Source of the DNA: Cryobacterium psychrophilum
GTDB lineage: Bacteria; Actinomycetota; Actinomycetes; Actinomycetales; Microbacteriaceae
NCBI RefSeq assembly: GCF_004365915.1
Contig: NZ_SODI01000001.1
Span: forward strand, 2,108,001 to 2,172,000
DNA: 64,000 nt
Direction: 5' to 3'
Shown here: positions 34,610 to 43,783 of the stretch, piece by piece
Numbering within the stretch: position 1 is the first letter of the stretch
Layout: each line of letters opens with the position of its first letter
The notes under the pieces: model-generated
What the model saw: only the letters and a program-made list of their open reading frames with translations
The model's database searches: none
What the model was told of the DNA's origin: nothing
Made by a program: the position numbers and the translations under genes

Positions 34610-35296
34610 ATGCGTACTTTCTCCAAGACCCTCATCAGCCTCGCTTCCGCTGGAATTCTCGTTGCCGGTCTCGCCGCCTGCTCGACGGGAACCACAACCG
34701 CCGCCGAGTCCGGTTCAGGTTCCGGCTCGAGCTCGTCCAGCGCCCCGACCGCCGAAGCACCCCTCGCTTCGATCCCCAGCCTCTCCGGTGTGGACACCGC
34801 GGTTCTGCTCGACGCTGACTTCGCTGCCGCTCTTGGCACCCTGGGCCTGAACCCGGGCACCGTGGGCACCGCGACGCTCGAAGACGGAAGCCTGCACTTC
34901 CCCATCACCGGCGGAAACGTTGACTACTACGACCCGAACGGCACCGTTCGTCCCTACGTCCAGGGCTCACTGGAGCACGAGGGCTCCGGCTTCTCGCTGA
35001 CCGCCGGCGACACGGTTGTCGAACTGACCAACTTCACCATCGACCCGGGAACCTCGGAGCTCTTCGGCGACGTGAGCGTCAACGGCGAATCCGCCGCCAC
35101 CCAGGTTCTTCTCTTCAACCTCTACGGCGGAACCCTCAAGCCCCTCCAGATGGACGGCGACAACGCCATCCTCACCGGCACCACCGTTCACATCTCCTCC
35201 GAAGCCGCCGGCCTGCTGAACTCCACCTTCAACACCGACGCCGTCGCCGACCAGCTCCTCGTCGGCATCGCCACCATCACCGTCGCCACGAAATAA
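34610..35296 (+). CDS. Secreted lipoprotein of unknown function
   Basis: This 228-residue protein has a signal peptide and lipobox (SAGILVAGLAAC, Cys near residue 24), then a Ser/Gly/Ala-rich linker and a beta-rich domain of about 170 residues. That domain has two repeats of a pattern such as TLEDGSLHFPITGGNVDYY and resembles HtaA-like or similar beta folds weakly. It is anchored outside the cell. ACAAGGACA lies upstream of the ATG. The 167-base region before it includes a GGAAC-n6-GTTCC dyad (34506-34521) of unknown meaning. A strong terminator closes the gene, so it is monocistronic. Confidence 0.75.
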   Translation: MRTFSKTLISLASAGILVAGLAACSTGTTTAAESGSGSGSSSSSAPTAEAPLASIPSLSGVDTAVLLDADFAAALGTLGLNPGTVGTATLEDGSLHFPITGGNVDYYDPNGTVRPYVQGSLEHEGSGFSLTAGDTVVELTNFTIDPGTSELFGDVSVNGESAATQVLLFNLYGGTLKPLQMDGDNAILTGTTVHISSEAAGLLNSTFNTDAVADQLLVGIATITVATK

Positions 35297-35310
35297 CCCG
35301 ATCACCCGAA

Positions 35311-35346
35311 GGGGACCCGTCGCACACCGCGACGGGCCCCCTCTTT
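35311..35346 (+). terminator. Rho-independent terminator after the lipoprotein gene
   Basis: GGGGACCCGTCGC pairs with GCGACGGGCCCCC around ACACC (one A bulge), then TCTTTT follows. The gene on the other side of it converges. Confidence 0.9.
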
Positions 35347-35365
35347 TGTGCGCCTGGTGGGGCGG

Positions 35366-36781
35366 TCAGGCGGAGTGGGCCGCCTGGATCAGCCGGGCGT
35401 AGGCCAGGCCGCTGTCCTTGATCGTGCGTTCGAGGGTGTCGTAGTCGACCCGCACGATGCCGAAGCGCTTGTCGTATCCGTAGGACCACTCAAAGTTGTC
35501 GAGCAGCGACCACACGAAATAGCCGCGCACGTCGGCCCCCTGCTCGATGGCTTCGGCAACGGATGCCAGATGGTCCCGAATAAACGCCGTGCGTTCGGTG
35601 TCGTGCACCGTGCCATCGGCGGAGACGACGTCATCGTAGGCAGCGCCGTTCTCGGTGATGTAGAGCGGCGGCAATGCCGGGTATTCGGCGCCCAGGCGCA
35701 CGAGCAGGGCGCGCAGCCCGTCGGGGTTGACCTCCCAGTCCATGGCTGTGCGAGGCAGGTCGCGGCTCGGGAAGGTGATGTGTTCCGAACCGACCCAGGG
35801 TGAACCCGTCGGCCGCTCGGCACCGCCGGAGTGGCTGTCGCCCACCGCACTGTCGGGATGCCCGCTCACGAGGTCGTCGTGATAGTGGTTGACGCCGAGA
35901 AAATCGATCGGAGCGGAGATGGTCTCGAGGTCTCCGGGCAGGATGATATCTCCCAGGCCGTAGGGTTCGAGGTCCGCGAGGGTGTCTTCCGGGTAAATGC
36001 CGAGCAGTAGCGGCTCGAGGAAGATGCGGTTGGCGAGGGAGTCGAGCCGTCGGGCCGCGTCGAGGTCCACGGGGTCTTCGGCGTCACGCGGGATGGCATT
36101 GGTGAGGTTGAGCGTGATGCCGAGGTTCTGTGCGCCCAGGGTGCGCAGGGTGTTGACCGCGAGACCATGCGCGAGGTGCTGGTGGTGCACGGCGGCGACC
36201 GCGGCGCGCGGTTCTTGTCGGCCGGGCGCGTGCACGCCCGACGCGTAGCCGAGCAGCGACGAGCAGAAGGGTTCGTTGAAGGTTGTCCAGTGGGTGACCC
36301 GGTCGCCGAGCGCCTCGTAAACATCCTCTGCGTAGTCGCGAAAACGAAACGCGGTGTCGCGGTTGGCCCAGCCGCCGGTCTCTTCGAGGGTTTGCGGGAG
36401 GTCCCAGTGATACAGGGTGAGCCAGGGCAGGATGCCGGATTCGAGCAGCTCGTCGACCAGGCGCGAGTAGAAATCGAGGCCGTCAGGGTTGACGGCGCGG
36501 TCGCCGGGACGCACGCGCGCCCAGCTGGTGGAGAAACGATACGAGTCCAGCCCGAGCTCGCGCATGAGTCGCACATCGGAGGGCATGCGGTGGTAATGAT
36601 CGTCGGCGATCTCAAGGTTGTCACCGCCGTGCACGGCGCCACTGACCCGCGCGAAGGCGTCCCAGATCGAGTCTTCCTTGCCGCCTTCGTGCGCGGCCCC
36701 TTCCACCTGTGCCGCGGCCGTGGCCGATCCCCAGATGAAACCCTTCGGCCAGGTGGCCCCTGCGAGTGCGCGCTCTGACAT
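35366..36781 (-). CDS. bglA: Family GH1 beta-glucosidase
   Basis: This 471-residue GH1 enzyme has the acid/base Glu in TTFNEPF near residue 168 and the nucleophile Glu in YITENGAAY near residue 375. The N-terminal WPKGFIWGSATAAAQVEGA is diagnostic. There is no signal peptide, so it cleaves imported beta-glucosides or similar disaccharides. TAACGT (plus strand 36788-36793) lies 6 nt before the ATG, so it has its own leaderless promoter. It belongs by position to the LacI/ABC saccharide locus. The exact aglycone or linkage is unknown. Confidence 0.93.
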   Translation of the reverse strand: MSERALAGATWPKGFIWGSATAAAQVEGAAHEGGKEDSIWDAFARVSGAVHGGDNLEIADDHYHRMPSDVRLMRELGLDSYRFSTSWARVRPGDRAVNPDGLDFYSRLVDELLESGILPWLTLYHWDLPQTLEETGGWANRDTAFRFRDYAEDVYEALGDRVTHWTTFNEPFCSSLLGYASGVHAPGRQEPRAAVAAVHHQHLAHGLAVNTLRTLGAQNLGITLNLTNAIPRDAEDPVDLDAARRLDSLANRIFLEPLLLGIYPEDTLADLEPYGLGDIILPGDLETISAPIDFLGVNHYHDDLVSGHPDSAVGDSHSGGAERPTGSPWVGSEHITFPSRDLPRTAMDWEVNPDGLRALLVRLGAEYPALPPLYITENGAAYDDVVSADGTVHDTERTAFIRDHLASVAEAIEQGADVRGYFVWSLLDNFEWSYGYDKRFGIVRVDYDTLERTIKDSGLAYARLIQAAHSA

Positions 36782-36800
36782 ACGGATACGTTAGCGTGCA

Positions 36801-36827
36801 CGCGCACCGGCGGAGTTCCGGTGCGCG
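36801..36827. terminator. Long perfect hairpin between the debranching-type gene and bglA
   Basis: CGCGCACCGG (36801-36810) and CCGGTGCGCG (36818-36827) form a 10-bp perfect stem around 7 nt. There is no T tract. It is placed just after the upstream minus-strand gene and just before the bglA promoter, so it probably separates the two transcripts. Confidence 0.55.
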
Positions 36828-36865
36828 CCGGTCAGGTTGCCCGGTCACAACATGGGTGACACGCC

Positions 36866-38953
36866 TCAGCTCGACTGATCCTTGCCGACTCGGGCGGCGG
36901 AGGGCGCCTCACGCAGCGTATTGCGGCTCACCGCGCCGGAGGCATCCGTTGCGAGCTCAAAGCTGCGGCCAGCGAAGACCAGGCCGCGCACATCGAGCGC
37001 TCCGGCGATCGGGAGGGGGGAGACCCGGAGCGTATCGGCCTGCGCGTCGGGTGCGAGGCCGAGGATCGTGCCGATGACGGCGACGGCGGACGCCGCCGAC
37101 CACGCCTGCGGGCGGCAGGCGGCGGGGTACGGGATCGGGGTGGTGGTCTCCTCGGTCGAGTGCCCGGAGTGGAGTTCCGGCATCCGATAGTCGAAGCCCT
37201 CCGCGGTGCGCAGTAGCCCCTCGATCAGGACGGCTGCCTCGGCGCCGAAACCGGCACGGCCGAGCCCGGCGATCGCGATCGCGGTGTCGTGGGTCCAGAC
37301 CGAGCCACCGTGGTAGCTCAACGGCCAGTAACCGGTGGAATCGGTCGACATGGTGCGGAGGCCGTAGCCGGAGCTCAGCTCGGGCGAGACCAGGCGCTTC
37401 GCGACGAGGCGCGAGCCTTCCTCGTCGAGGATGCCGGTGCCGAGCAGGTGACCGATGTTGCTGGTCACCGTGTCGACCTTCTGTTTGTGGGCGTCGAGGG
37501 CGACGGCGGGGTAGGCGCCGTCGGGGGATTCGATCCAGAACGCCTCGTTGAACCGGGTCTTCAGCGCGGCCGCCCAGTCGCGCCAGTCCGCGCCACCGGA
37601 ACGGCCGAAGTGGTCGAGCAGGGCGGCGCCGCCGATGGCGGCCTCGTACGCGTAGGCCTGAACCTCGCAGAGCGCGATAGGTCCTTCGGAGAGGCGTCCG
37701 TCCCGCCACTGGATGGAATCGCCGGAGTCCTTCCATCCCTGGTTGGCCAGGCCGTGCCCGGTCGAGTCGACATATTCGAGGAAGCCGTCCCCGTCGCTGT
37801 CGCCGTAGGAGCGCATCCAGACCAGCGCGGTTTCCAGGTTGGGCAGCAGCGCCTCGACCTCGGCGTCGGGCATGCCCCACTTCCAGGCATCGTGCAGCAG
37901 GTTGATCCACAGCGCGGTCGCGTCGACAGTGCCGTAGTAGAGCGGCGGCAGGGAGGTCTCCTCGCCGGGCATGTCGAGGGTGCCCGGGCGCAGCTCGTGC
38001 ATGATCTTGCCGGGCTGTTCGGCGGTCGCGGCGACCGTATCGGTGCCCTGCAGGGCGGCGAGCACGCGCAGGGTCGACCCGGCGAGGCCGGTGCCGAGCG
38101 GCAGCAGCATCCGGGCGGCCCAGATCGAGTCCCGGCCGAAGAGGGTGAAGAACCACGGAGCCCCGGCGGCGAGGAACACGTCGTCCGGCTGGTCGCTGGT
38201 GACCATCCGGAGCCCGGCGAGGTCCTTGAGGGCGGTGTCCACCCAGGCGCCGAGGCGGGAGTCGTCGGCCGTGGCCGTGACGCCGGCCCAATCGGATGCC
38301 CCGCTCGCGCCGCGAACAACGGCCGACGGGTCGACGATGCCCAGTTCCCAGCTCACGTTGACGCTGCCGTGGGCGGGGATCGTGACGGTCCAGCTCGCGG
38401 TGGTCAGCCCGTCAGCGTTGACGGCGAGGTCGGCGTCTGCGGAGGTGAACGAGGCCGTGATCGCGCCGGAGGCGTAGTGCACTCCGGCGTCGTCGAGTAC
38501 GGAGGCGATCACGACGTCGGGAGTGTGCACGCCGCCCTTGACGTCGTGGATGATGTCGAAGGAGGGCGTGAGCTCGAGCGTCACGGTCGTCTCGATTGGG
38601 TCGGTGATGGCGCTGGTGAGCTCGATCGACTCGGTCACCCGACCGTCCCGCACCCGGCGCACCCGGTTGAGCAGCACCCGGGGGTCGGCGCCGCGGCCGT
38701 CGAGGTGGCGCAGCAGAGAGACGAAGCTGAGCGTGGCGGCATCCGTCACGCTGTGCGAGATGTTCTCGGGGACCTGGCCGCCCACGAGCAGCGTGAGGGC
38801 GCCTACGATGCGAGTGTCGGAGTGGTAGATGCCGTGCAGGGGGCGGCTGCCCATCGTTCCGTCGGGGGAGGACCAGACCTGGGTGGGCGCGGACAGTGCC
38901 ACCAGCTCGTCATGGAGCAGGGGCTGGTGGGGGTGCTGGGGTGTCTCAGACAT
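36866..38953 (-). CDS. Glycogen-debranching-type glycosidase (GDE N-terminal plus (alpha/alpha)6 domain)
   Basis: This 695-residue protein has an N-terminal beta-sandwich (residues 20-240; HGIYHSDTRIVGALTLLVGG) of the GDE_N_bis type, then an (alpha/alpha)6 barrel with PWFFTLFGRDSIWAARMLLPLG near 280 and MPELHSGH near 615, which is the COG3408 amylo-1,6-glucosidase-like plan. It should hydrolyse an alpha-glucosidic or related bond in the cytoplasm; the substrate within the family is not predictable. The ATG at 38953 is used; a GTG at 38965 is possible. It is divergent from lacI across two perfect operators, so it is probably induced with the importer. Confidence 0.83.
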   Translation of the reverse strand: MSETPQHPHQPLLHDELVALSAPTQVWSSPDGTMGSRPLHGIYHSDTRIVGALTLLVGGQVPENISHSVTDAATLSFVSLLRHLDGRGADPRVLLNRVRRVRDGRVTESIELTSAITDPIETTVTLELTPSFDIIHDVKGGVHTPDVVIASVLDDAGVHYASGAITASFTSADADLAVNADGLTTASWTVTIPAHGSVNVSWELGIVDPSAVVRGASGASDWAGVTATADDSRLGAWVDTALKDLAGLRMVTSDQPDDVFLAAGAPWFFTLFGRDSIWAARMLLPLGTGLAGSTLRVLAALQGTDTVAATAEQPGKIMHELRPGTLDMPGEETSLPPLYYGTVDATALWINLLHDAWKWGMPDAEVEALLPNLETALVWMRSYGDSDGDGFLEYVDSTGHGLANQGWKDSGDSIQWRDGRLSEGPIALCEVQAYAYEAAIGGAALLDHFGRSGGADWRDWAAALKTRFNEAFWIESPDGAYPAVALDAHKQKVDTVTSNIGHLLGTGILDEEGSRLVAKRLVSPELSSGYGLRTMSTDSTGYWPLSYHGGSVWTHDTAIAIAGLGRAGFGAEAAVLIEGLLRTAEGFDYRMPELHSGHSTEETTTPIPYPAACRPQAWSAASAVAVIGTILGLAPDAQADTLRVSPLPIAGALDVRGLVFAGRSFELATDASGAVSRNTLREAPSAARVGKDQSS

Positions 38954-39029
38954 GGTTGGATTCACGACTCCTCGTTGATTCGGTGAGCCCTGTAACACTG
39001 CATTTCGAGGCCCGATGTGCGACTGGTTG

Positions 39030-39057
39030 TTGACACATTCGCGTATTCAGGTAACGT
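39030..39057 (+). promoter_or_regulatory. Promoter of the lacI-ABC operon
   Basis: TTGACA at 39030-39035 and TAACGT at 39052-39057 are separated by 16 bp and resemble a sigma-70-type promoter. The tandem LacI operators begin 11 bases after the -10 element, where repressor would block initiation. Confidence 0.6.
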
Positions 39058-39068
39058 AGCACTCAAGA

Positions 39069-39098
39069 TTTGAACGATCAAACTTTTGAACGATCAAA
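39069..39098. promoter_or_regulatory. Two tandem LacI-type operators TTTGAACGATCAAA
   Basis: The 14-bp near-palindrome TTTGAACGATCAAA, with the central CG typical of LacI sites, occurs at 39069-39082 and again, identical, at 39085-39098, a 16-bp step. It lies between the divergent debranching-type gene and lacI, just downstream of the lacI promoter. Confidence 0.85.
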
Positions 39099-39122
39099 TC
39101 CCAATTATCGCAAGGAGGCGCC

Positions 39123-40247
39123 GTGGACAGGTTACCGACGATCGAAGACGTCGCTCGCGCCGCCCAGGTGTCGAGGCAGACCGTGTCCAACGTGTTGAAC
39201 ACCCCGGCCATCGTCAAGCCCGCGACCCGCAAGCGCGTCGAGGTCGCCATCCGCAAGCTGGCCTACCGGCCACACGCCTCGGCCCGCCGGCTGCGGATGC
39301 GCAAGTCCTCTACGATCGCGATCCGGCTCGACCCGATGACCAATGGCATCTCCGGCGCGCTGCTCGACCGTTTCCTGCACGCCCTGACCGAACAGGCGGA
39401 TGACCGAGGCATCCGGATCCTGCTCTTCACGGCCGCCGACCCGGCCGCTGAGATCGAGCAGATCCGAAAGCTGCGCGCCAGCGGCGACGTGGACGCGTTC
39501 GTGCTCACTGCGACCTTCCATGGTGATCCCCGCACCAAATGGCTGGTCGAGAGCGACGTTCCCTTCGTCACCTTCGGCCGGCCCTGGGGCGCCGACGACA
39601 TGAACCATTCCACCCACCTCTGGGTGGACGTGGACGGTTTTGCGGGGATGCGCGAGGCAACCATCCACCTGATCGACCGAGGCTCCTCCCGGATCGGCTA
39701 CGTTGGCTGGCCGAGCCCCTCCGGCACCGGCGACGATCGGCACCGCGGCTGGCAGACCGCCGTCGGGGAACGACTGGCCCTCGGCGACGACGACCTCACT
39801 GCCCTCAACGTGAGCGTGGAAGACCGACTCGAGGACGCCAGAAATGCCGTTGTCACGCTCCTGGAGGGCGATGATCGGATCGACGGCCTGGTCTGTGCGA
39901 GCGACACGCTCGCCCTCGGCGCCATGATCGCCGCAGCATCCGTCGGCCGGAGCGACCTTCCGATCATCGGTTTCGACAACTCGCCCGTCGGCCAGGCCAT
40001 CGGCCTCTCCAGCGTCGACCAGACCCTCGACGCGGTCGCCGGCGGCGCCCTCGAACTGCTGCTCGGCGAGAGCGGCTCAGACCTCGTGCACCGCGACGCT
40101 GCCTCCGGGGACGCCCGTCACCGGCTCATCACACCTCACCTCGTCATCCGGCAGCCGTTGCGGCTTCTAGCCCCTGACGCGGTATCGACCCCCACCGCAA
40201 CCAAGAATGCGGTCGGCAATCACAGAAATGGAAAGGAAACACAATGA
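39123..40247 (+). CDS. LacI-family repressor of the saccharide locus
   Basis: This 374-residue regulator has an N-terminal LacI HTH (PTIEDVARAAQVSRQTVSNV, then a hinge with KPATRKRVEVAIRKLAYRPH) and a sugar-binding domain with a C-terminal VIGFDNSPVG-type strand. It is the first gene of the operon with the binding protein and two permeases and almost certainly binds the tandem operators 25 bases upstream, controlling both its own operon and the divergent glycosidase. GTG start with AAGGAGG 4-5 nt upstream. The inducer is probably the imported sugar. Confidence 0.92.
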   Translation: MDRLPTIEDVARAAQVSRQTVSNVLNTPAIVKPATRKRVEVAIRKLAYRPHASARRLRMRKSSTIAIRLDPMTNGISGALLDRFLHALTEQADDRGIRILLFTAADPAAEIEQIRKLRASGDVDAFVLTATFHGDPRTKWLVESDVPFVTFGRPWGADDMNHSTHLWVDVDGFAGMREATIHLIDRGSSRIGYVGWPSPSGTGDDRHRGWQTAVGERLALGDDDLTALNVSVEDRLEDARNAVVTLLEGDDRIDGLVCASDTLALGAMIAAASVGRSDLPIIGFDNSPVGQAIGLSSVDQTLDAVAGGALELLLGESGSDLVHRDAASGDARHRLITPHLVIRQPLRLLAPDAVSTPTATKNAVGNHRNGKETQ

Positions 40248-41488
40248 AATTACGACGAGGAGCACGATGGGGTGCTGTTCTGGTGGCCGGCGGACTGTTG
40301 GCCAGCCTGGCCGCCTGTTCGTCCGGTGGCGGTGACGAGTCCGGCGGTGACGTTGCCGGGCAGGAGCTCACCGTGTTGATCGGCTCGAGCGGCGACGCCG
40401 AGACGAACGCCGTGACCGACGCGGCCGCGAGCTGGAGCGCCATCAACAAGGCGACCGCCAAGGTCGTCGCCGCCAACGACCTCACCCAGCAGCTGGGCCA
40501 GGGCTTCGCCGGTGGCAACCCGCCCGACGTGTTCTACATGGGCTGGGACCAGTTCCAGACCTATGCCAGCAAGCAATACCTGGAGCCGTACGCCGACACG
40601 GCCGCGAATAAGGACGCGTTCTACCCGTCGCTGACGAGCGCATTCAGCTACAAGGGCACGTTCTATTGCGAGCCCAAGGATTTCTCCACCCTCGGCCTGA
40701 TCATCAACACCGAGATGTGGGACGCGGCCGGGCTCACCGACGCGGACATCCCCACCGACTGGGCCGGCCTTGAGACGGTCGCCAAGAAGCTCACCACGCC
40801 CGACACGGCCGGGCTGTCCTTCGGCGCCGAATACGGCCGGATCGGCACCTTCATGAACCAGGCCGGCGGATCGATGATCTCCGAGGACGGCAAGACGGTC
40901 ACGGCCGACTCGGCCGAGAATCTCGCCGGGCTCACCGAGGTGAAGAAGCTCCTCTCCGACGGTGTGCTCAAGTTCCCGGCAGACCTCGACTCCGGTTGGA
41001 GCGGCGAGGCGCTCGGCAAGGGCAAGGCGGCGATGGTCATCGAGGGTCCCTGGATCAGCGGGCTCAAGACGGACTACCCCGACCTGAAATACAAGGCCGT
41101 TGAACTTCCCGCCGGCCCCGGTGGAAAGTCGACCTTCACCTTCAGCAACTGCTGGGGTATCCCGGCCCAGTCCAAGACGACGGCCGCCGCCGAAAGCCTG
41201 GTGGAGTTCCTCACCAGCGACGAGCAGCAGCTGAAGTTCTCCGACGCCTTCGGGGTCATCCCGTCGACGGAGTCGGCCGCCAAGGTCTACTCCACGACGT
41301 ACCCGCAGAACGCGTCCTTCGTCACGAGCAATGACTACGCTGTCAGCCCGGTCGCGTTTGCCGGTGCATCCACTGTAATCGGCGACTTCAACTCCAAGTT
41401 GCAGGGCCTGAGCACGGGCGATCCCAAGGCGATCCTGGCCTCACTGCAGACGACCCTGCAGACCGCCCTCGACGCAGCGAACAAGTAA
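40244..41488 (+). CDS. ABC transporter sugar-binding lipoprotein (CUT1)
   Basis: This 414-residue protein has a lipoprotein signal peptide ending LLASLAAC (Cys near residue 25), then a bacterial extracellular solute-binding fold of family 1, including LGLIINTEMWDAAGL and KGKAAMVIEGPW. It captures an oligosaccharide at the outer membrane face and delivers it to the two permeases that follow. The ATG overlaps the end of lacI by 4 bases and has GAAAGGAAA upstream. No ATPase gene is present in the locus, so a shared MsiK-type ATPase encoded elsewhere is expected. Confidence 0.92.
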   Translation: MKLRRGARWGAVLVAGGLLASLAACSSGGGDESGGDVAGQELTVLIGSSGDAETNAVTDAAASWSAINKATAKVVAANDLTQQLGQGFAGGNPPDVFYMGWDQFQTYASKQYLEPYADTAANKDAFYPSLTSAFSYKGTFYCEPKDFSTLGLIINTEMWDAAGLTDADIPTDWAGLETVAKKLTTPDTAGLSFGAEYGRIGTFMNQAGGSMISEDGKTVTADSAENLAGLTEVKKLLSDGVLKFPADLDSGWSGEALGKGKAAMVIEGPWISGLKTDYPDLKYKAVELPAGPGGKSTFTFSNCWGIPAQSKTTAAAESLVEFLTSDEQQLKFSDAFGVIPSTESAAKVYSTTYPQNASFVTSNDYAVSPVAFAGASTVIGDFNSKLQGLSTGDPKAILASLQTTLQTALDAANK

Positions 41489-41498
41489 GCCGAACATC

Positions 41499-42767
41499 AT
41501 GAGCACGATTCGGGGCAGCAACAATCCAACAACGGATGCCGGCCCGGCACCGGGTGGGGCAGGGGCAGCCCCGAATCGTCGCCGTGGCAAGTCTCGGCCG
41601 AGCCTGCATCGCGGCGAGGCTAAGTATGGCTGGCTGTTCATCACGCCGCCGATCATCATCATCGGGATTTTCCTGGTCGTTCCGGTGCTCCTCGCCATCT
41701 GGGTGAGCGTCAGCGACTGGAGCGGGCTCGGCTCGCCGCTTAACCCGCAGGTCAATTTCGTGGGCTCGAAGAACTTCGAGGCGGTGCTCTCCGACCCCGG
41801 CCTCGCCCAGAAGGACTTCGGCACATCCATCCGTAACAACGTCTACTACGTGCTGCTCGTCGTTCCGCTGCAGACCGCACTCGCCCTGTTCCTCGCGGTA
41901 CAGGTGAACCGGCGCATCCTGAAGGGCCGCGGCTTCTTCCGCACCGCCTTCTACTTCCCGTCGGTGACGAGCTCGATCGCGATCACCGCGATCTGGTTAT
42001 TCCTCTTCGGGGCGACCGGCGCCGTCAACAAGATTCTCGGCCTCTTCGGGGCGAGCGGCCCTGTCTGGTTCGCCGACCCGCGCGGTCTGCTGCACATCAT
42101 CCTCGGCGCCTTCGGCGTCTCCTCCGCGCCCGCTGTACTCGCCGACGGCGGGATGCTTGGGGTCAACTGGTGGGACTGGCTGAGCGGGCCGAGCGTGGCC
42201 ATGTGTGCGATCATCCTTCTTGCCGTCTTCACCACCTCGGGCACCTTCATGCTGCTCTTCATCGCGGCCATGCAAGCCATCGGCGCCGAGGTCGACGAGG
42301 CAGCCCTGATGGACGGCGCGGGCCCGTTTCGCAAGTTCTTCCTGGTCACCCTGCCGATGCTCAAGCCGACCCTGTTCACCGTGCTCACGCTCGGACTGAT
42401 CGGCACCTGGCAGGTATTCGACCAGATCTACCTCACCGGTGGAGGCAAGCCGGGCAAGACCCTGCTGACACCCGCGTACCTGGCCTACCAGAGCTCGTTC
42501 AAGGACCTGAACTGGGGCCAGGGTGCGGCGATCTCATTCATCCTGTTCGTGATCATCATCCTGCTCACCGCACTGCAGCGGTATGTGCTGCGGGATCGTA
42601 GAGACAAGGGCAAGGTGAGCCGGGCGCTGGCGGCGGCGATCGCCGCCGATCGCGCCGTCGTCGTCGCGGCGACCACCGTGGCATCCGGCGTACCCCGCAG
42701 TTCCTCGAACGGAACGCCATCGTCCACCGGGCGTACCTCCTCGAACAAGACCGGAGAAGAGGAATGA
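41499..42767 (+). CDS. Sugar ABC transporter permease, MalF type
   Basis: This 422-residue protein has six core transmembrane helices after a basic N-terminal region and the EAA loop EVDEAALMDGAGPFRKFFLV near residue 265 that docks the ATPase. A Ser/Thr/Ala-rich hydrophilic tail of about 55 residues follows the last helix, which is long for this family. It forms the import channel with the next protein. It begins 10 bases after the binding-protein stop and overlaps the next gene by 4 bases. Confidence 0.92.
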   Translation: MSTIRGSNNPTTDAGPAPGGAGAAPNRRRGKSRPSLHRGEAKYGWLFITPPIIIIGIFLVVPVLLAIWVSVSDWSGLGSPLNPQVNFVGSKNFEAVLSDPGLAQKDFGTSIRNNVYYVLLVVPLQTALALFLAVQVNRRILKGRGFFRTAFYFPSVTSSIAITAIWLFLFGATGAVNKILGLFGASGPVWFADPRGLLHIILGAFGVSSAPAVLADGGMLGVNWWDWLSGPSVAMCAIILLAVFTTSGTFMLLFIAAMQAIGAEVDEAALMDGAGPFRKFFLVTLPMLKPTLFTVLTLGLIGTWQVFDQIYLTGGGKPGKTLLTPAYLAYQSSFKDLNWGQGAAISFILFVIIILLTALQRYVLRDRRDKGKVSRALAAAIAADRAVVVAATTVASGVPRSSSNGTPSSTGRTSSNKTGEEE

Positions 42768-43678
42768 ACGCCATGACCAACCCGCAGGTCGCGCCCGCAG
42801 TACCGAACGACCCGACACCGGCCCCCCGACCGCGCAAGCGCTCACTGGCCTGGCGACTCCGAACCGGCGCGGCGCTCAGCTATCTCATGCTCAGCGTGCT
42901 CGCCCTCGTTTACATCTACCCGTTCCTGATCACGGTGTCCTCGGCGTTCAAAACCGACGACGAGGCCACCAATGATCCGCTCCGACTGATCCCGCAGATC
43001 TGGTCCTTCGCCTCGTTCGAACGGCTGTTCACGGAGGTCCCGCTGCCACTGTGGGCCATGAACACGGTCTTCGTGACCATCACGATCACTCTCGGCCGGG
43101 TATTCTTCGACTCACTTGCCGGGTATGCGCTGAGCCGACTCCGATTCCGAGGCCGCGGCTTCATCTTCGCGTCCCTCATCGCCGTGATGGCCGTCCCCGG
43201 GGTCGTGCTCCTCATTCCTCGGTTCCTGATCCTGAGGCAATTCGGTATGTACGACAGTTACGCCGGCATGATCGTGCCGCTGCTCGTCGACGCGGCCGGA
43301 ATCTTCATCATGAAGCAGTTCTTCGAATCGATCCCCAGCGGAGTGGAGGAAGCGGCTCGACTCGACGGTGCCGGTGTCTTCCGTACGTTCTGGATGATCG
43401 TGCTGCCGATGGCCCGGCCGGCCCTGGTGACCCTGTTCATCCTCAGCTTTCAGGGCTCGTGGAACGAGTTCGGCCACTTCATCGTGTCGCGGCAGAGCCC
43501 GGAGACGAACACCCTCACGACGGGTATCGCGTCGCTGTTCTCCGGCCAGCTCGGCTCGGGCAACGAGTATCCCCTGAAGATGGCGGCCGCCGTGCTGATG
43601 ACCATCCCGGTCGCGATCATGTTCTTCGTCTTCCAGAAGCGACTTATCAACACGACGGAAGGCTCCGAGAAGGGCTAA
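42764..43678 (+). CDS. Sugar ABC transporter permease, MalG type
   Basis: This 304-residue CUT1 permease has six helices and the EAA motif VEEAARLDGAGVFRTFWMIV near residue 195. N-terminal residues 1-35 are Pro/Arg-rich. Its ATG overlaps the stop of the preceding permease, so the channel halves are translationally coupled. It is the last gene of the operon started by lacI; no clear hairpin terminator follows in the 105-base gap. Confidence 0.92.
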   Translation: MNAMTNPQVAPAVPNDPTPAPRPRKRSLAWRLRTGAALSYLMLSVLALVYIYPFLITVSSAFKTDDEATNDPLRLIPQIWSFASFERLFTEVPLPLWAMNTVFVTITITLGRVFFDSLAGYALSRLRFRGRGFIFASLIAVMAVPGVVLLIPRFLILRQFGMYDSYAGMIVPLLVDAAGIFIMKQFFESIPSGVEEAARLDGAGVFRTFWMIVLPMARPALVTLFILSFQGSWNEFGHFIVSRQSPETNTLTTGIASLFSGQLGSGNEYPLKMAAAVLMTIPVAIMFFVFQKRLINTTEGSEKG

Positions 43679-43783
43679 CTCGTTCGCACCAACACCGTTG
43701 ACGCGTGCGCTGACAGGCCACCCTCTCTTTTTCCATCCCGAATGGTCGCGAATGTCTCGGCGCAGTTCACCTAGGCTCACATC

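Noticed and set aside
37289..38986. 565-residue plus-strand frame antisense to the debranching-type gene
   Set aside because: Complement of a recognised glycosidase; biased composition without motifs.
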